Of a stretch of DNA of 64,000 bases, positions 38,168 through 46,574 are shown piece after piece (within the stretch, counting starts at the first letter, position 1; the number at the start of each line of letters is the position of its first letter). The DNA comes from Rhodospirillales bacterium (lineage in GTDB: Bacteria > Pseudomonadota > Alphaproteobacteria > Rhodospirillales > Casp-alpha2), in assembly GCA_021775095.1 (NCBI GenBank), contig JAJFII010000069.1, positions 124,001 to 188,000 on the forward strand, read 5' to 3'. The notes below the pieces were generated by a model that ran no database searches, was not told the origin of the DNA, and saw only the letters and a program-made list of their open reading frames with translations. Made by a program: the position numbers and the translations under genes.

Positions 38168-38206
38168 GTGTCAAACCTTTTTGGACATACCTCTAAGGTT
38201 TGACAC
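38168..38206. repeat. 12-bp perfect inverted repeat at the end of int
   Basis: GTGTCAAACCTT at 38168-38179 is mirrored by its exact complement at 38195-38206. The right arm overlaps the last codons of the integrase gene. It may be the int terminator, or a binding or arm site for recombination near attL. It lacks a long T-tract on the minus side. Confidence 0.6.
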
Positions 38207-39275
38207 TCTTGTTCGATTTTTGTCCCGCTTCCATCTTCTCACCGGCAGAATCTGCGAGCACTTTTTGACGTGCTGATTTGGTATATCGCTGGACTTCTTT
38301 TAGCGTCGTCCAGCCACCAATAGACATGATTTCATGATCACTGCATCCCAGTTCAGCCATTCTGGCTGCCGATGCTTTTCGTAGGCCATGGGCAGAACAA
38401 TGCGGTAATCCGGCCTCGTCACACCATTTGCGAAACCGGGAGCCGAAACCGTTGGCAGTGAACGGTTTATTAAACGATGTGACCAAGTAGGTCATATCAC
38501 CGGTCGGTGACAGGTCCAGTATACGACGCAATTCAGATATTATCGGTATCGACAATCGAATGGGGTGTTTCTTGCGACCCTTGAACTGGGTGAATTCCAG
38601 GCGCCCCAGGTGCTCATGCTGCCGGCCAAGTTGCACGATGTCGGATCTGCGCTGACAGGTATATAACAACAATGCCAACGTCATTCGGGCTTTGGTCCCT
38701 TCGGCGTGAAAATCTTCATATCGCTGAACCTCTCCCAGCGTCCAGGGGTGGAAGCCGTTTCCGCTGTGCAGGCTCGGGATTTTCCATGCCGGGTTTACCT
38801 CGACAAGCTCCATATCACAGGCATATTCGTAAACTTGGCGGATTGCCTTGACCATATTATTGGCAGTCCCAGGGACGTGAGAATGTTTGTCCCGAATGGC
38901 GGATATATGCTTTTTGGTCAAAAGGGCATAGGGCTTATCGCCGTGGTCCTCGATTATCCGGTCGAGCAAACCAGATCTGGTGGTCGCCGTCTTTGGTTCC
39001 AGCATCTTATACTGAGCGGATTTTTTGTATTGCAGACATAGCCAGGCGAAACTTCCAGACTTTGCTATCTTTGGCGCTTTTGGTTTTCCTGAGGTTTGCA
39101 GGCCGGGCGGGATTTTGCCGGCCGCTGCGGCATGATAATCAAGCCAAAATTCAGGAGACCCAATCGGAGTCCTTAATGCGTAGGTGGTAAATCCCTTGCG
39201 GCGAAAGTAAGCACGTTCAGATCCGTGCCGATCGGAAAAGTTCTGCACATACTTAATGTCGACCGTCTTACTCAA
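38193..39275 (-). CDS. int: Phage tyrosine integrase
   Basis: A 360-residue tyrosine recombinase. The N-terminal arm-binding and core-binding parts come first. The catalytic part has Arg209 in TCQRRSDIV, the HGLRK box (His296, Arg299), Trp322 in IGGW and the nucleophile Tyr331 in RYTKSAR. It joins phage and bacterial att sites at tRNA-Met. The start is TTG overlapping the stop of the upstream excisionase-like gene (TTGA), so expression is coupled. Confidence 0.95.
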   Translation of the reverse strand: MSKTVDIKYVQNFSDRHGSERAYFRRKGFTTYALRTPIGSPEFWLDYHAAAAGKIPPGLQTSGKPKAPKIAKSGSFAWLCLQYKKSAQYKMLEPKTATTRSGLLDRIIEDHGDKPYALLTKKHISAIRDKHSHVPGTANNMVKAIRQVYEYACDMELVEVNPAWKIPSLHSGNGFHPWTLGEVQRYEDFHAEGTKARMTLALLLYTCQRRSDIVQLGRQHEHLGRLEFTQFKGRKKHPIRLSIPIISELRRILDLSPTGDMTYLVTSFNKPFTANGFGSRFRKWCDEAGLPHCSAHGLRKASAARMAELGCSDHEIMSIGGWTTLKEVQRYTKSARQKVLADSAGEKMEAGQKSNKSVKP

Positions 39276-39511
39276 TCCAAGACCTCATCCCAAGGGTTAT
39301 CAACTGTTTCGGATCTGTATCTGGGGAGCTCTTCGAAATGAGAATCGAGCTCTTTAACATCCCATAATTTCCGCCGATCTATACAGCGTGGCTTAGGCAT
39401 GCGCCCGTCGTCAACCATTTCATCAAATTTTGTCGTGCCGACGCCGACATACGAGGCGGCGCGTTGCCGGTTAAGTCCACGAATGGGATATATGGTCTGT
39501 AACCCGTCCAT
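39272..39511 (-). CDS. AlpA/excisionase-like small HTH protein
   Basis: A 79-residue protein with a winged-helix segment LNRQRAASYVGVGTTKFDEMV followed by GRMPKPRCIDRRKLWDVKEL. This is the pattern of MerR/AlpA-like excisionases and of the small regulators read with integrase. It overlaps int by a few bases and follows the zinc-finger gene with a one-base overlap (TGATGG). A role in directing excision is likely. Confidence 0.75.
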   Translation of the reverse strand: MDGLQTIYPIRGLNRQRAASYVGVGTTKFDEMVDDGRMPKPRCIDRRKLWDVKELDSHFEELPRYRSETVDNPWDEVLD

Positions 39512-39711
39512 CAGCCCGTATACGGTCCAACAGCAGCTTTCTTCGCTTCGTGCCTATCCCTGAGCTGTGAGATTGTAATTATGCCGCTGGCGACCATATC
39601 CTCGCCCAGGTCTTTGACCGCGGCGTGGCAGGCGCTCTTGCAATCGGTCGAGCAGAACACTTTCTTTTTCATAGGCGGGAAGCTGGTGCCACACCATTTG
39701 CATGCTGTCAT
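39511..39711 (-). CDS. Small zinc-finger phage protein
   Basis: A 66-residue protein. CKWCGTSF and KVFCSTDCKSACHAA give the Cys2...Cys2 spacing of a treble-clef or FCS-like zinc site near the N terminus; the rest is helical and charged. The function is unknown. It is one of several cysteine-rich small proteins in this early operon. It overlaps the excisionase-like gene by one base. Confidence 0.7.
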   Translation of the reverse strand: MTACKWCGTSFPPMKKKVFCSTDCKSACHAAVKDLGEDMVASGIITISQLRDRHEAKKAAVGPYTG

Positions 39712-39729
39712 TTGACGTCACCTCTGCTT

Positions 39730-39918
39730 TTATTGATCGATTATTGCCTCAACGAGGTCATCGTTAAGGGCGTGCTCTAAAATCTCCGTCAACATTTCGG
39801 CGGGGTCCATTTTAAGTCTTTCTGCATATTCAATTGCCGCCTTGGCCATCGGTCCTCGGAGATTTATTTCTAAGTCGATCTCAATCTGATCGAGCGGATG
39901 AATGACGTGGTTATCCAT
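39730..39918 (-). CDS. Hypothetical phage protein
   Basis: A 62-residue acidic protein starting MDNHVIHPLDQIEID with two likely helices; no family was recognised. ATG at 39918 has AGGGG 9-10 bases upstream and is preferred over an ATG three codons earlier, which would lie directly on that ribosome site. It sits in line with the leftward early operon. Confidence 0.6.
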   Translation of the reverse strand: MDNHVIHPLDQIEIDLEINLRGPMAKAAIEYAERLKMDPAEMLTEILEHALNDDLVEAIIDQ

Positions 39919-39931
39919 TGCAACCATTCCC

Positions 39932-40198
39932 CTATAAAACCCGAATTCCTAAAATCGTCCGATGGCCAGTCACTTTGCCCCGCACTGAAACGCGGTCGGT
40001 AATTTTGTCCTGGAGAGCGGCCAACGTCTTATCCGACAACTCAACGGCTACAGGCGTTTCGAGCCCTCGGCGTTTGAATGCGTTGATCATTTCGCGAAGG
40101 GCTTCTGCGCAGGTGTTGTTCATTGTGTCTACCTTTTCGGCGGCATCATCGCGAGCGCAATTGCATCCTAGTTCGCCTACGTGGCATTTCATTCCCAT
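39932..40198 (-). CDS. Hypothetical phage protein
   Basis: An 88-residue protein with three cysteines near the N terminus (CHVGELGCNC) and a helical centre; it was not recognised. GGAG lies 8 bases before its ATG, and 13 bases separate it from the next gene, so it is well placed as a real member of the operon. Confidence 0.6.
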   Translation of the reverse strand: MGMKCHVGELGCNCARDDAAEKVDTMNNTCAEALREMINAFKRRGLETPVAVELSDKTLAALQDKITDRVSVRGKVTGHRTILGIRVL

Positions 40199-40213
40199 AT
40201 CCGTATCTCCTGG

Positions 40214-40804
40214 TTAACTCAGTGGCTCGCTGTAAACACATCGTCCTCGATCACCCGCGCATCTTTCCCCATTAGGCCCACAGCCACGGTCGTTGCAAAT
40301 AACAATCCCCGGCACTTCTCGTAAATTGTCTAATTCGACCTGACCAAAATCGCCTTCATTGTGTTTGTGCGACTTATCCAGATGCCAATGCTGTTTGCGA
40401 TACTGATGTGGGATGGACATGAGCGCCGAAGCGTACGCGCGCCGATGACGAGCAACATTATCGGCTTTTGTTTTCGCCCTCCGCTTCTTTTCTTCTTCGC
40501 TTATCGGCCTGTGAGGGTGAAACGCCTCACAATCTCCTAGCCACTTGGGCTTTGTCCTTATTACGTGGGCGGTAAACTCGGCAACGTGAAGGGCTGTTAT
40601 CGGCTGGTGGTGGTCTATATGTCTGCTGCGTTCCATCCACCGTGAACACCGCGATAAACACCACCAACACATATCGAGTGAAGCGGCGGCTTTTTCTGCA
40701 TATGACATGCTATTGCCAAAACACTCTTTGCGGCCAGAATTTCCGGTGTGGTCCTCAAGGCCACAAAGAGGGCAGGTCGGGCGGAAAAGCCATTCCCGAG
40801 TCAC
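40214..40804 (-). CDS. Cysteine/histidine-rich hypothetical phage protein
   Basis: A 196-residue protein. The N terminus CPLCGLEDHTGNSGRKEC looks like a zinc ribbon. A second cluster, CWWCLSRCSRW, lies near residue 46, and the C terminus has four more cysteines (CNDRGCGPNGERCAGDRGRC). Many His and Arg residues suggest nucleic-acid binding. No family was recognised. The GTG start overlaps the previous stop (GTGA). Confidence 0.65.
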   Translation of the reverse strand: MTREWLFRPTCPLCGLEDHTGNSGRKECFGNSMSYAEKAAASLDMCWWCLSRCSRWMERSRHIDHHQPITALHVAEFTAHVIRTKPKWLGDCEAFHPHRPISEEEKKRRAKTKADNVARHRRAYASALMSIPHQYRKQHWHLDKSHKHNEGDFGQVELDNLREVPGIVICNDRGCGPNGERCAGDRGRCVYSEPLS

Positions 40805-41040
40805 TGCGTGCCTAGTTTCAAGGTGTTGTCGAGAGGCGTTTGATCGTCGACTCCCGCGCCTCGAACATGAGAGTGGAATTCAATTTCAGCCTTTACCGAA
40901 TTGATGATTTGGCATGATAACTTTGAAACAGCTTGCGCCATTTGTGGATTGCTATCTCCGACCCTTAACCGGTCCAGTTCATCAAACAGCGCATCTCTAA
41001 GACCCGCTGATGTTCTAATTATTTTTTTAGGTTTTGACAT
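40801..41040 (-). CDS. Hypothetical phage protein
   Basis: A 79-residue protein; the segment RTSAGLRDALFDELDRLRVGD to KAEIEFHSHV resembles small conserved phage proteins of unknown role (seen from memory in rhizobial and other alphaproteobacterial prophages). AAGGAA is 6 bases before ATG. It overlaps the next gene by four bases. Confidence 0.65.
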   Translation of the reverse strand: MSKPKKIIRTSAGLRDALFDELDRLRVGDSNPQMAQAVSKLSCQIINSVKAEIEFHSHVRGAGVDDQTPLDNTLKLGTQ

Positions 41041-41066
41041 AACTATTTCCTTTCGCCGTATAGGCT

Positions 41067-41255
41067 CTATTCCGGGGGTGCTTCTGGCAGGTCTTGCCAG
41101 TGGGTAGGATTGCTCTCAGCGAATTCCCCATCATCCGAGAGCATCATCCAAGCTTCATCAAAATACCCCATGGAAACTTCCACATATGAAAGCGGTGAAT
41201 ACAGTAAGACCACCCGGTCTTTCGGCGCTTCATTTATTGATTGCCATTCGGTCAT
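41067..41255 (-). CDS. DUF551-like small phage protein
   Basis: A 62-residue protein. MTEWQSINEAPKDRVVLLY and the closing THWQDLPEAP are the two ends of the DUF551 pattern found in many phages. The function is unknown. The start at 41255 is fixed by GGAG 8 bases upstream; five extra upstream codons would swallow that site. Confidence 0.75.
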   Translation of the reverse strand: MTEWQSINEAPKDRVVLLYSPLSYVEVSMGYFDEAWMMLSDDGEFAESNPTHWQDLPEAPPE

Positions 41256-41383
41256 GTTTAACTCCTCCATTTATGCAGTGCAGTTTATTCTCCATGGCCG
41301 TTACTCCAAATTTGTAAAATGCGTAGGTTCGTTTGATACGAGAAACATGCTGTAAAAAGAAAAATCCATGTTAATTTGAGGCT

Positions 41384-41977
41384 ATGAATCCATCGACAAA
41401 AAGAGACGAACCGGCACCTTTAAGCCCTGAGAATTCAGCCGAAATGACATTTTTAGGGTATAGACTTAATGAATTGCCGGCGGACGATGCCGAAAAATTG
41501 TTACGTGATTTTACCCAAGGGACCCAATATTTTGAATCTTTAGTTTTAAAAAGTGCAGAGCACTCTGGGCGGTTTTTGGTTGTTATGAACAGCGGCGGAA
41601 TTATGGCCTGTCTTGGAGTTGTGACCGCCTTGCTGGCGGCGGAGTTGGGCGTCATACAAGTATTGCCCGCCGCCATAATATTTATATTGGGTCTTTGTTT
41701 CTGCGGCTTCGGGATTGTTCGCGCTGGAAGCCGGTTGCAGACAGAGGCGCGGCATTCTTTTGACGACACCCTGTTGATTTCGAGAAATGAAATCGGAATC
41801 ACGCACGCCGTAGAAAAAGCCACGCACCGACGGCGTAGTGTGGGTAAAGGTGAAAAAGTGCCGTTATTCTTAACCTCCTTTATTCTGTTTGTTTTAGGGG
41901 CGTTCGCGTTGGTTATCGGTTTAGCTTGGCCCGAATTTTCAGCTATAATCTGCAATCTTTTGAGCGACAAATCTTAA
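41384..41977 (+). CDS. Three-helix membrane protein, likely prophage moron
   Basis: A 197-residue protein with an 80-residue soluble lead, then hydrophobic segments at about 71-85, 92-112 and 160-180. No family was recognised. It is read rightward, against the leftward early operon around it, so it needs its own promoter in the 113-base gap before it. Such isolated opposite-strand genes in prophages are often expressed from the lysogen and change the host; that role is inferred. GAGG lies only two bases before ATG. Confidence 0.65.
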   Translation: MNPSTKRDEPAPLSPENSAEMTFLGYRLNELPADDAEKLLRDFTQGTQYFESLVLKSAEHSGRFLVVMNSGGIMACLGVVTALLAAELGVIQVLPAAIIFILGLCFCGFGIVRAGSRLQTEARHSFDDTLLISRNEIGITHAVEKATHRRRSVGKGEKVPLFLTSFILFVLGAFALVIGLAWPEFSAIICNLLSDKS

Positions 41978-42004
41978 ACTCCTTTCTCTGCCCGATAGGG
42001 CTGG

Positions 42005-42196
42005 TTATTTCATTTTCACTTCTTTGACGCCGCACAAGATGACGCCTTCTGGTTTAGGTCGGACACCGGCCCGCCAAAGATCGATGCCGGTTTCAATATC
42101 GGCCATGCGCTCATAGGTGGCCCGTAGATCTGGCGTGATTTGCGCCACCATTTCGGGTGTAATATCCAAATACTCTGCAAGCTGTTCGTCGTTCAT
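42005..42196 (-). CDS. Hypothetical phage protein
   Basis: A 63-residue protein starting MNDEQLAEYLDITPEMVAQI, with a helix-turn-helix-like rhythm, and ending in a basic tail. No family is assigned. CGGAG lies about 10 bases before ATG at 42196; a longer reading adds eight residues with no ribosome site. Confidence 0.6.
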   Translation of the reverse strand: MNDEQLAEYLDITPEMVAQITPDLRATYERMADIETGIDLWRAGVRPKPEGVILCGVKEVKMK

Positions 42197-42328
42197 TTTG
42201 CTAAAACTCCGGTGTTGCAAAACCCATCCCTTTGGCTGAGGGGGTTTTCATAGTGGTTTTTGCGAGTCGCAGAGTTCTGCGGTTTTTCGCGATTTGGTGA
42301 TTTTGTTGCAAAAACGTGTTGCATAACC

Positions 42329-42691
42329 TCACGCGGCCTTTGTTTCTGCGGTTTTCATAGCCTTGAAGTCATCGCTAGGAGAAAACCAATCATCTTTAAC
42401 AATATGGCCGATAGCGTGAATTTTGCTGTGTTCAGCCCGAACCCTGATAGTTTTGCCGACCATCTTTGACCATTCAGTTACGTCTGCAATTTCCATTACA
42501 CGCCAGATAAAGTGGCCTGCGTAATTAGCTTGAGGGTCATGGTTCTTATAGCTTTGCGGGAGATATAGAGCGTATCCGCCGAAGCTCTGCCCGAGCCCGC
42601 CGTAATCCAGATTAAGCCATGCAGATAGTAATCCGTGATCGTCATTAGATATTTTCACTGACTTGATAACAGCGTTCTTTTCGTCAATCAT
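42329..42691 (-). CDS. Conserved phage protein of unknown function
   Basis: A 120-residue protein. The core GLLSAWLNLDYGGLGQSFGG followed by YALYLPQ is a pattern I recognise from small proteins in many prophage early regions; none has a defined role. ATG at 42691 has GGAG 8 bases upstream and overlaps the end of the DUF5131 gene by eight bases, so the longer open frame upstream is not used. Confidence 0.72.
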   Translation of the reverse strand: MIDEKNAVIKSVKISNDDHGLLSAWLNLDYGGLGQSFGGYALYLPQSYKNHDPQANYAGHFIWRVMEIADVTEWSKMVGKTIRVRAEHSKIHAIGHIVKDDWFSPSDDFKAMKTAETKAA

Positions 42692-43670
42692 TGTTGTTCT
42701 CCATTGCAGAAACCGACCCTTCGCCCGACGCGACACGCGCCGGAAATTCGAGCCACTGTCGCCTGTCAAGGAACGGCCTTTCAATTTTCTTGCCGTCTGG
42801 ACCAATTTTTTGTTTGTAGAAAAATGCGGTGTTTGTCGCCTGGCATTGATCACGTAAAGAGCGGGCCCAATCTTCATTGAACGGTCGTTTATTCCGGCCG
42901 CTTTCGGATCCGCAGATAACCCAATCGATCAAAGGTAGCCATGGTGTCATGTCTACGTGGTCCAGGGCAGGTTCATAGCTTACAAATCGCACCGCGGCCG
43001 GTGTATTTATCAGGTTGGGTAGGCGCTGTTCTGCTCTGGCCATGTCTTCGGCGGATACGCCTAACCAGACGTTAGGAAGCGGCCATCCAACTCCGTTTTC
43101 AACATCCCGACTTAAACCGCCAGCACAGATACGATTATGTGCGAAGCGATATGCCGCATTTGCCACTTTTTTACGAAATGATTGGCTATGCAGAAGCATC
43201 TGCATTCTTTCTGATCGCTTTGTTAGGGTTTGGAATATATGCGGCCCATGATTAAGTCTTGGCCACCTCGCGATAACTTTCTGGTCGAAATCGGATTTCT
43301 GAATGTCATGCCCGTCACCAGCACCATGAAAGGGCTGACCCGCAACGGCCATGATGCCAAACACTTTGGCAATCCATTCGTCAGGCACGCTCTCATGGAA
43401 TAAATCGCCATGGGCGCAGACAAATATCATCCTAGGTTTACGCCAATGTAGCGGCTGTTCTATCCAACCCTCATTGAACCGGACGTCACCATTCCAGACG
43501 ACGTTCCCATTGACCTTTGTTGTCAGGCCCTCGCGTGACGGATGATGCTTTAACCGTGTGCCGGCGAGGCCCATGGCGTAGCAATTCGTGCAACCGGGAG
43601 ATACGACGGAACAGCCGGTAACCGGATTCCAAGTGGCATCTGTCCAGCTTATTTTTGTGCCATCGCTCAT
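42684..43670 (-). CDS. DUF5131 phage protein (Gp37/Gp68 family)
   Basis: A 328-residue protein. The diagnostic opening is WTDATWNPVTGC and SPGCTNCYAMGLAG, with Cys20, Cys27 and Cys30. Later blocks IFVCAHGDLFHESVPDEW and VICGSESGRNKRPFNEDWA are typical. Known members are annotated only as phage Gp37/Gp68. The cysteine spacing (CX6CX2C) and barrel-like strands suggest a radical-SAM-like metal site, but that is inference. Confidence 0.9.
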   Translation of the reverse strand: MSDGTKISWTDATWNPVTGCSVVSPGCTNCYAMGLAGTRLKHHPSREGLTTKVNGNVVWNGDVRFNEGWIEQPLHWRKPRMIFVCAHGDLFHESVPDEWIAKVFGIMAVAGQPFHGAGDGHDIQKSDFDQKVIARWPRLNHGPHIFQTLTKRSERMQMLLHSQSFRKKVANAAYRFAHNRICAGGLSRDVENGVGWPLPNVWLGVSAEDMARAEQRLPNLINTPAAVRFVSYEPALDHVDMTPWLPLIDWVICGSESGRNKRPFNEDWARSLRDQCQATNTAFFYKQKIGPDGKKIERPFLDRRQWLEFPARVASGEGSVSAMENNND

Positions 43671-43672
43671 GG

Positions 43673-44035
43673 TTATGCGGCCTCTTTCGGAAGGGGGTTG
43701 TTAAATTGATTCATGGCAAGTTCGAGAAGACAAATTGCTGAAGCACTCACGGTTGCAGAATTTGTTTCAAGGTTCTCGTTTGTGATTGACGAAAGAACTA
43801 ACGTGGCGGCGATGCGTAATGGCGTAGAATTGGCATCGGGTAGGCGTAACGATCGGGCTCTCTTGGGCGTAGATATGAGGTGGCCCTGGGCGATCAAGGA
43901 TTTGGTTATCCGGGAAATGCCTGATTTGGATGCCAACCCAATATCGGTTGCAATTTCGTCATAGGTCGGGCCGTATCGGTGGTCTTTCCAATACTGCGAT
44001 ATAAAATCAAGGACCTGGCGTTCTTTGGGTGTCAT
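43673..44035 (-). CDS. LexA-type DNA-binding domain protein without peptidase domain
   Basis: A 120-residue protein. Residues 1-65 (MTPKERQVLDFISQYWKDH to RSLRLPD) match the LexA winged helix, including RYGPTYDEIATDIGLASKSG. The remaining 55 residues lack the LexA protease Ser/Lys motifs. It may compete at LexA-like operators or regulate the early operon. The stop is two bases from the next start. Confidence 0.8.
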   Translation of the reverse strand: MTPKERQVLDFISQYWKDHRYGPTYDEIATDIGLASKSGISRITKSLIAQGHLISTPKRARSLRLPDANSTPLRIAATLVLSSITNENLETNSATVSASAICLLELAMNQFNNPLPKEAA

Positions 44036-44048
44036 GGGTTCATTTCAG

Positions 44049-44465
44049 TCAAATTACTATTGAGGGCGTTGGTGCAATGCGGAGGCTGACTTGTTGCCAG
44101 CAATTTCTAATGATCAGTGCGCCCAGTTCGAAATTGCCTGAGGCTGTCCAAAGCGATCGGGCTAATAGGGGGCCGTCGATATCGAACTTATCGAGATAAC
44201 GCGGCTCGTTTCCGTCGTCATGAAGCCCACGGTGATGGGCAGGGCACAACGGAATTCCCCACATATCATCGGACCGGCTGCCGGCGTATTTGCCGTGGCT
44301 TGAGTGCTCCAGCATTTCACGTGGAACACGTAGCAGATGATGGAATTCAGGAAGGCGACCGCAAATGGCGCACCCGAGGGAGCAAACAAACGCTTTATGG
44401 TCGCTGCGATTCTCTCGCCTCAGAGAGACGCGCCCAACCTTTTGGCCTTTGGGTATTTGTAACAT
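44049..44465 (-). CDS. HNH-like / DUF968-type phage nuclease
   Basis: A 138-residue protein. CAICGRLPEFHHLL and WGIPLCPAHHRGLHD have the Cys2/His and CPxHH spacing of HNH-type phage proteins near recombination genes (Ref/DUF968-like). It probably cuts or binds DNA with a metal. Its ATG overlaps the stop of the ATPase gene by one base (TAATG). Confidence 0.78.
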   Translation of the reverse strand: MLQIPKGQKVGRVSLRRENRSDHKAFVCSLGCAICGRLPEFHHLLRVPREMLEHSSHGKYAGSRSDDMWGIPLCPAHHRGLHDDGNEPRYLDKFDIDGPLLARSLWTASGNFELGALIIRNCWQQVSLRIAPTPSIVI

Positions 44466-45472
44466 TAGATTTGAACCTGTGGTTCTTGAGCCTGTTCAGG
44501 TTCACCGAAAGGTTCGTCATTGGCCGGAGCCTTTTGGCTGTCTGCTTCAAAAGCGAGCGCCTTTAATTCGGGCCAGATAGACTTGATAACAGTCTGATCT
44601 TTCTCAGGCTGGCTTTTGCCGTGTTCGGTAAGTTTCTCCATGCCGAATGTCGCCATATCCCTGGCAATCTTCTTCACCTGTTCTGCGTGGTGGTCGATTG
44701 CTTCGCCGCCCTTGATCCACCCAGCGATTGCAGCACCGGTGCCTTCACCAAGATATTCGTTCGGCTTGATCAGGTGTTTCAGTTCCTCCGGTACCTTCAC
44801 CGATGGAATACTTGGGTTTGCGTGGTATTCGGAGTTGTCGCCAGGAAAGACAGGTTTATGGTCAGCGCCCAGAAGGACTGATATCGTCATTTCGAACAGA
44901 AAGTTTTTGCCAATTATCGGCTCAAGCCCGACATTCGCAATTTCCGCCTTGTCGCCGAATCCCTTTTGTTTAAATCCGTCCTTGGCGCGTAAGCAGAATA
45001 TGACGTGGAACGGCGCGCGAAGCTGGTTATTCACCATTCTTTTGTATGCCGCTTTGGGCTTGTTCCACTTCACCAGACCGGTCAGGGCCTTGCCGGATTG
45101 AGCGCGGCCATTTTCGGCCATGTCCAATACGCCGCCTTCGCCTTCCCATGCGTGAGACCCGGAGTCGACGATCACGCAACCATACCCTTTGTCCTCAAAG
45201 GTTTTGAGCGCAGCGGTATATCGATCAGGGCTAAAGGGTGGCTGGAAATCCAGGTGTTCCCACCCGTCGGCCATTGCGGCATAAAACAAAGCTCGATTGT
45301 TCTCGGTATCGATCAGTCCGATCTTGCCTTCTGGACCGACCAGACCGCGCGCCAATTCCAGGGCGGTGTAGGTCTTGCCGCTGGACGACGGACCCCACAG
45401 AGAAATCAGGGCGGGGGTACCTTTGCGAACGGCGGGTTTAATCTCAAACATCGGTTGATCATCATGCAACAT
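44465..45472 (-). CDS. Phage RecA-like P-loop ATPase, recombination partner
   Basis: A 335-residue protein. Walker A is GPSSSGKT (27-34), followed by LIDTENNRALFYAAM and CVIVDSGSHAWEG (Walker B side), as in phage nucleotide-binding proteins related to the Sak4 group. The acidic, glutamine-rich C terminus is typical of single-strand-annealing partners. It overlaps the RecE-like nuclease gene, so the pair is probably a phage recombination system (inference). ATG at 45472 has GGAG 7 bases upstream. Confidence 0.82.
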   Translation of the reverse strand: MLHDDQPMFEIKPAVRKGTPALISLWGPSSSGKTYTALELARGLVGPEGKIGLIDTENNRALFYAAMADGWEHLDFQPPFSPDRYTAALKTFEDKGYGCVIVDSGSHAWEGEGGVLDMAENGRAQSGKALTGLVKWNKPKAAYKRMVNNQLRAPFHVIFCLRAKDGFKQKGFGDKAEIANVGLEPIIGKNFLFEMTISVLLGADHKPVFPGDNSEYHANPSIPSVKVPEELKHLIKPNEYLGEGTGAAIAGWIKGGEAIDHHAEQVKKIARDMATFGMEKLTEHGKSQPEKDQTVIKSIWPELKALAFEADSQKAPANDEPFGEPEQAQEPQVQI

Positions 45473-46574
45473 GTCTTGTCTCCAGTGCATAGGGTGGTAG
45501 GTCTTCGTCTTTCAGCGGCGTAACCCCGTAATCTGTCAACCATGGGACATCAGGGCCATATTGTTTCCTGTATTGAAGGAACAATTCGAGGCCTCTTGAA
45601 TATTCGGCCTGGCCGCGCGTCCAATAGGCGTTATGGGTGGCACCGTTGCCGCCGTAGGTTTCCCATTCATCAAAGGACTTGCCGGCGATGTTCGGGATAT
45701 CTCCTGTCTGGCAGAAGACATAAAAGAACCGCTCCAGGTCGCTGGTCAGAACCCTTTCCAACCAGTCCAGGTCAACATCGCCGTCGACGTGTAAATCTCC
45801 GTGGGCATAGGCGTCCTTGATAGCTCTGAACCCCGTCGTGTAAGCCACGGGCTGACAGAAGTATTTGCGGTTGGTGATTTCCCAAACGACGGCTTCTCTG
45901 ATTTCCTTGTCCATCTGGTTGGCGAAGGTTTTAAGATCGACCAGGCTTGCTGCATCGCGACCCGTTGTCTGGTCTTTGCGATGTTTCAGATAATCGAACC
46001 GCGCTTTCATCGGGATTCCATATTCCATCCAGAAAATAGAAACCTCAGAATAGCCGTTGGAAAATGCCTCTTTCAGGGACGGCGTGTTGTCCAGGATGTA
46101 TCGGGATTGTTGGATCTGATTCCATAGTGTTTGGTCGATAAATTCCTTGCCTTCGTTCGCTTCATTGAATTCGGACATGAGCACAGGGAACAGCTCAATA
46201 TCAGCGTCAACGGCACGTATACGGTCGCACATCTCGGCTATTGTTCCGGTCGCGGATAAGTCATGGTCTTTGAGCCACGCCTTTAATTCCTTAGCACCAT
46301 CGAAGGCGTCAGGGTGGTTGTCCTTCGTCGGCTTAACCGCATAGGCCGCGTCAAATACTTCGTCGCCTTCCAAAATCATTTTGTGATAGGCCTTGCCGAC
46401 GGCTCTTGATGGGCTGGTCTTGTCTTCGTAATCCGGGTTCATCCAGGACCGGTGCCAAAATGTTGACGGGCTCACCAGCATGTTTTTGATGCCGCTGTTT
46501 GAGAGAGCGGGAACCGCGTGATAATCGTCTTCGAGAAGGTCGAAATAGATGCCTGGGAATTGGATGTCAGTCAT
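45462..46574 (-). CDS. PD-(D/E)XK exonuclease, RecE/DUF3799-like
   Basis: A 370-residue nuclease. YHAVPALSNSGIKNMLVSP is the usual N-terminal block of the DUF3799/RecE group. The active site is spread over Glu177, RFDYL (Asp194) and VDLKTF (Asp213, Lys215), and the QPVAYTTGF segment follows. It would resect double-strand ends for the annealing partner encoded downstream. ATG at 46574 overlaps a tiny upstream membrane ORF by four bases (ATGA), with GGTGA as a ribosome site. Confidence 0.88.
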   Translation of the reverse strand: MTDIQFPGIYFDLLEDDYHAVPALSNSGIKNMLVSPSTFWHRSWMNPDYEDKTSPSRAVGKAYHKMILEGDEVFDAAYAVKPTKDNHPDAFDGAKELKAWLKDHDLSATGTIAEMCDRIRAVDADIELFPVLMSEFNEANEGKEFIDQTLWNQIQQSRYILDNTPSLKEAFSNGYSEVSIFWMEYGIPMKARFDYLKHRKDQTTGRDAASLVDLKTFANQMDKEIREAVVWEITNRKYFCQPVAYTTGFRAIKDAYAHGDLHVDGDVDLDWLERVLTSDLERFFYVFCQTGDIPNIAGKSFDEWETYGGNGATHNAYWTRGQAEYSRGLELFLQYRKQYGPDVPWLTDYGVTPLKDEDLPPYALETRHVA

